A DNA stretch of 64,000 nt from Moniliophthora roreri (Eukaryota; Basidiomycota; Agaricomycetes; Agaricales; Marasmiaceae). Both the position numbers and the translations under genes were made by a program. Location of the stretch: the NCBI GenBank assembly GCA_001466705.2, contig LATX02000181.1, positions 1 through 64,000 of the forward strand. The letters run 5' to 3'. Shown here piece by piece: positions 60,390-64,000 of the stretch. Within the stretch, counting starts at the first letter, position 1. Every line of letters starts with the position of its first letter. The notes beneath the pieces are model-generated. The model saw only the letters and a list, made by a program, of their open reading frames with translations. It was not told the DNA's origin and searched no databases.

Positions 60390-61667
60390 CTAATCGTCCT
60401 CGTCGGACTCTGTAACTCTCAAATCGTTCACATACAGGTCTTCTCCTTCTTTATCGACCTGTTTAACCCATAGATCCCATGCACGTCCTAGCCTAAAACC
60501 GTTCCGTTCGATAAGTACACTCATCACATATGGCCAAGAGAATAGAAAAACGCACAGTGAATCGCTTTCATACGTTGCCCTCGCATCAACCACTTCTCTC
60601 TGTGTCAACCCAGGACTAAGGAACGCCGCCTGCATCTGCACAACCGCAGACTGTTTGGCATAAAAAGCACGAAAGACTGCGTGTCGGATTGAGGGTGCTC
60701 GGAGAGCCATGCCATGTCCTGTACATTCGCTCTTATCAGCAACGATGAAGAGGGAAAAAGGTAAAGAAAAGAGAGCGAACCTCGCATTAACACAACCTCA
60801 CTCGCCTCGTTGAATGTTTCCGCTAACGCATCTCCGAGCTCAGTATCCCGGATCAGAAAGTCGTGCGGTGCATCTTGAGCAAGGTTGACATTAGGAGATT
60901 CGATGTCGAATATGGGTGTCAGGGTTCCGAGAGAAGCTGCCTAAGAGGAGGTGATGTCGTCAGCATGGGTAGAGGCACCTGAGAGGAAAAGAAGAAGGAC
61001 GTACGGTACCCATCTGAGCTCTCAATCCCATTCCAATCGCTCCGAACGGTAACACCCAAGGGTGTGTGCATGGATTGCGCTGGTTACGTTTGGGAAGGCG
61101 GCATAGATCTATGGTTAATATCATGGGTGAGAGCTCTTTAACGCGAAACAGAAGAAGCGCCAATGCCCACCTGAGAATGTATAAATCTTTCGAGGAACGA
61201 AGAGGGTATTTCGGAACCGGTGATCGACTCGTTAAAAGTGAGATGTAAAGCGGTAGCATTGGAGATGTCGTATCTGTATCGAATGTTCAACGAGACGATT
61301 TCGAAATACTTTGGAGGTAGACGTACGTAACGAGAGATTGTGAAGTTGCTAAAGCGGGTGCAACGGCAAACGACCTAAGGCATTATTATTGTCAGATGAC
61401 ACATCTCGGAAGGAAAGGGTTGACACACATGATAAACTGGCTTGAATTGTCTGGATTCCGTACAGAGATATGACCAAAGGCATCTACTACATCAAGGAAA
61501 TGCAGGATATCTTTTGAATAATAACAATTAGAGTCGCCCCGGATAGAAGGATAGAAGATGGACTCACGATTGGCATCCAAAAGATCTGTCGCAGCTTGCT
61601 TTAGGTTCGGACTGGGAGCGGCCGCTACTGCTGAACCCAGTAGTGCGAGCAGCGGAAAGTACATCAT
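60390..61667 (-). pseudogene. Secreted class II aldolase/adducin-like protein, one-base deletion (copy 2)
   Basis: The signal peptide MMYFPLLALLGSAVAA is followed by SPNLKQAATDLLDAN, HILHFLDVVDAFGHISVRNP, SFAVAPALATSQSLVT and IPSSFLERFIHSQ. Then come IYAAFPNVTSAIHAHT (His-x-His metal-ligand site), AASLGTLTPIFDIESPNVNL, VVLMRGHGMALRAPSIRHAV, AWDLWVKQ and …TESDEDD. In bacteria and fungi this fold binds Zn2+ and acts as a sugar-phosphate aldolase/epimerase, but secreted fungal members are uncharacterised. All exons are present. The one defect is a missing base at ~61056 (…HTLG instead of …HTLEVL), where copy 1 has the expected reading. If that is a sequencing error the gene is intact. Confidence 0.8.
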
Positions 61668-63044
61668 GGTTGTGGTGAGAATGGGTGGTTTTCGCTTCGT
61701 GTGTGCCCATGAAGACGATGTCGCATGCTTTAGGGAGTGAACCAAGTATTATGCGACGAAAATCCGCCGAAAAACCATGGGTGAGAATGGACAGTACTAT
61801 TTGAGGCAGAGAGTCGCGTCGTGAATGGAAGATGAGCTATAAATATCCATGGATGAGAAAATGATGTCTTCCCGAGGCTGTGTCTCTCTAGTTCTCGCTA
61901 ATAAAAGTTGATCGGTTGACCTGTTGAACGAGCCAGGCCATGTCGAATTCAGGAGAAAATCTGTCAACTTACCATTATGACGGTCCGTATTTTCTTCATA
62001 GTCCAAATCGTTCGAAAAAGTGTGAGCTTAGGAGGTTGAAGGTCGGTCGGGTGGAGGTGGTCAAGAGGATGAGTACGGCTGTGCTCAATGGGGATGACGA
62101 TGACATCATGTTTTCTGCCCTTTCCCACGAACCACCAACTCTGTTCCGCTTGTCCTCGGTCACGGCTCGTTCAGGCTCTCATGAACATCTCACAACTATC
62201 ATTCAAGGGCTTGTATTGAACACTCATCTCTTCGCCCTCATGAACTCAAAAATTCGTAACTTAGTTCCATTGCTGATGGTTCCCAGTCTCCCAAAAGCTT
62301 CACGGCAAGCAGCATATCTAACCTTATCATGATTATACGCTCAGGTACGCCATACGATTGCCTGCCGCTCCGGCTCCTTTTGCAACGATATAAGAAGCGA
62401 CGTCAAAGTCGACTCTCACTCGAGTACTTGACAGCTATGCCCTTCGCAATCTCTACTTCGCTCAGCTGTGCGCTGAGAGAAGATCGAACAAGATACCGCC
62501 AGGAAAACTGGGTAGCCACCATCTCCACCTTCAAAGACAACCAAAAGGTCTCCGAACGCGTCTGCTATGTCAGCGCCTGATGAGCGCCTGTCGCGACCGT
62601 ATGATACAGCCGTCCAAACCGTCGCCATATCCAAAAAATCCTGGGGAGACTTGTCCGTCAAAATTATCCGTCAAGTTACCGTAAAATGTTACGGTTACGC
62701 GAACAGCCTATTTCTGCGACTCCTTCAACATATCTCGTAACATCTCTCCCGGTAAAATACCCATAATCATTGATGCTCGACGTATGCATCAATGCATCAC
62801 TTCTCGACGCAAGAGTCACCATTATGATTTCTTATACGCGAGCTCTCCTTCTCCATCCGACTCTTTTTCCAAAAGCAACAATCCTTGACATTCTTTACCA
62901 ATACCGTAACAAGCTAGAAGAATCTTAGACTACCACTACCCCCATCATTCCAAGTGTGTGCTCCGACATACACCAACACATCCTTCACTCTTCCAACAGG
63001 ATCGCAGTAGTCTACATTTGGGAGAAAGAGACGGAATCGCATAA
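61668..63044. other. Intergenic with a P450 stub
   Basis: The promoter side of the aldolase and unassigned sequence. The P450 N-terminal relic at 62437 is described separately; no other gene is supported. Confidence 0.35.
62437..62530 (+). pseudogene. P450 N-terminal stub
   Basis: MPFAISTSLSCALR matches the start of the P450 at 45885 (MTFTITTSLSCALI), also at DNA level. The anchor helix is deleted. One frame over, KIPPGKLG resembles the Pro-rich hinge. Nothing further downstream matches. Together with the aldolase at 60390 it mirrors the aldolase–P450 pair at 43.7–48 kb. Confidence 0.65.
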
Positions 63045-64000
63045 TTAGGAAGAGGATTTTTCCTTCTGCTGAGCATCAAGGAATTCTTTCACAAGGTTAG
63101 CAATTATCTGCCTGAAGGCGGGGTTTTTCAGGATGGACATGAACGCATTGCCAATTATGCCCTGCTGAACTTCGGGAGTAAGAGGCTGGCCAGGATAATG
63201 TGCAACACCATTCCCATTGCCCTGGATTCCATGTTGCGTGAGGCGAGAAATAGCACTTCCAGCCAACTGGGTGATTATAGGAAGGAGCAAGGGAAGAATG
63301 AACTGCTGAACTTCCGGAGATGATCCAGACGCAACTGAATGTTGGATAGTTTGTTCATCCTTAATGTCCTTGCGACGGACAAGGTCATCCTGCGCTATCT
63401 TGGCTATAGCTTCGTGGAAGCTGGGGTGCAAAATGACAGCCGCAAGAGTCCTTTCAACCGTCTCAGTATTATTGCCTTTGGCTGCGGTCTGGCCCTTTGC
63501 TTCGACGCCATTTGTGCCAGGGCCCGGCGCATTAGACGACTCGAGGAAGTTAAATCCGGTGGTCAATGCTATCACATGGTTGAAATGGATCAGTATAACA
63601 TCACCCCAGGAAAGCAGCGCAACCCACCCCCAACAACGACATCGTCTGACGGAACGACCTGGGTTTGGTTGTTGTAGACAACTGGAGCAGTAACTTCCCT
63701 CTGGAGAGTCTGAAGCAAGTTTGGTTCTTCATCTATCAGCGTGGACAGTGCTACATGAATGCGACAGATCAGATACTTGACAAGAACTATGGGAGATACA
63801 AAGAGATGCGACCCACGTGTCTGGAAGCCACCACTTTCTGAAACAAGTTCGGCATAGTAACCCCTCTTATCGAAGACATCGTCGGCCAAGAGAATTTGAG
63901 ATGCAACGCCCGCAGGAACATCAAGTGTGTCAAGCGCCTGGAGAAGATTCCATCTTACTCCACTCAAGACGGCTGATCTGCCCGGATAGTGGATAGTGAG
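63045..64000 (-). CDS. Unknown protein, 5' end beyond the window
   Basis: The frame is open to the right edge (…LLQALDTLDVPAGVASQILL, HLFVSPIVLVKYLICRIHVA) down to about 63620. It splices to a second exon (~63555–63045) reading ALTTGFNFLESSNAPGPGTN, then LAAVILHPSFHEAIAKIAQD, LPLLLPIITQLAGSAISRLT and LVKEFLDAQQKEKSSS. Helical with amphipathic repeats; no signal peptide in the visible part. I do not recognise the family. Only the C-terminal ~300 residues are in the window. Confidence 0.5.

Overview
The window looks like a piece of a basidiomycete (Agaricomycete) genome. Genes are cut by many short GT–AG introns of about 45–95 nt. The recognisable gene content is typical of wood- or litter-decay mushrooms: a laccase, a microsomal P450, a PR-1/CAP secreted protein, basidiomycete-style seven-helix membrane proteins, an expanded-type G-alpha protein, a BTB protein and a KDZ-superfamily DNA transposon. 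There is no rRNA and no tRNA that I can support. All gene models below were spliced by eye from splice sites and family motifs, so internal exon edges are approximate.

Layout. 1–7 kb: a laccase gene whose 5' half is present twice in direct tandem, joined by a single N. Its last exon is replaced by a ~1.1 kb dispersed repeat (called R1 here). 7.3–13.2 kb: a complete KDZ element with long terminal inverted repeats made of AATTT-dyad subterminal repeats, carrying an N-terminally truncated transposase. 15.6–21.4 kb: a small Asn/Ser-rich gene, an atypical G-alpha protein with a ~340-residue N-terminal extension and a duplicated C-terminal tail exon, and a conserved-looking unknown protein on the minus strand. 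24.0–26.5 kb: a non-autonomous TIR element full of AATAATT-type dyads. 26.7–33.3 kb: a single-pass membrane protein remnant, a CAP protein, two and a half copies of R1, and a seven-helix membrane gene with a truncated copy of its 3' end.

34.9–43.1 kb holds two related blocks, each with a CCCH zinc-finger gene followed by a C2-like/transmembrane gene. In the first block the C2/TM gene is only a fragment, cut by a 702-bp hAT-like MITE with perfect 8-bp target duplications. 43.7–48.0 kb and 60.4–62.5 kb are another duplicated pair: a class II aldolase-like gene diverging from a P450. The first block keeps the P450 and a broken aldolase, while the second keeps a nearly whole aldolase and only a stub of the P450. 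Between them lie a BTB gene, a second hAT-like MITE, a solo LTR with a TTATA target duplication, a second seven-helix gene and a coiled-coil protein. The right edge cuts an unknown minus-strand gene.

Two themes run through the window. First, much of it is built from local duplication followed by decay. Second, at least five otherwise well-preserved genes carry a single-base frameshift. Together with the two N bases and the suspicious laccase duplication, this means sequence or assembly error has to be excluded before these genes are called pseudogenes.
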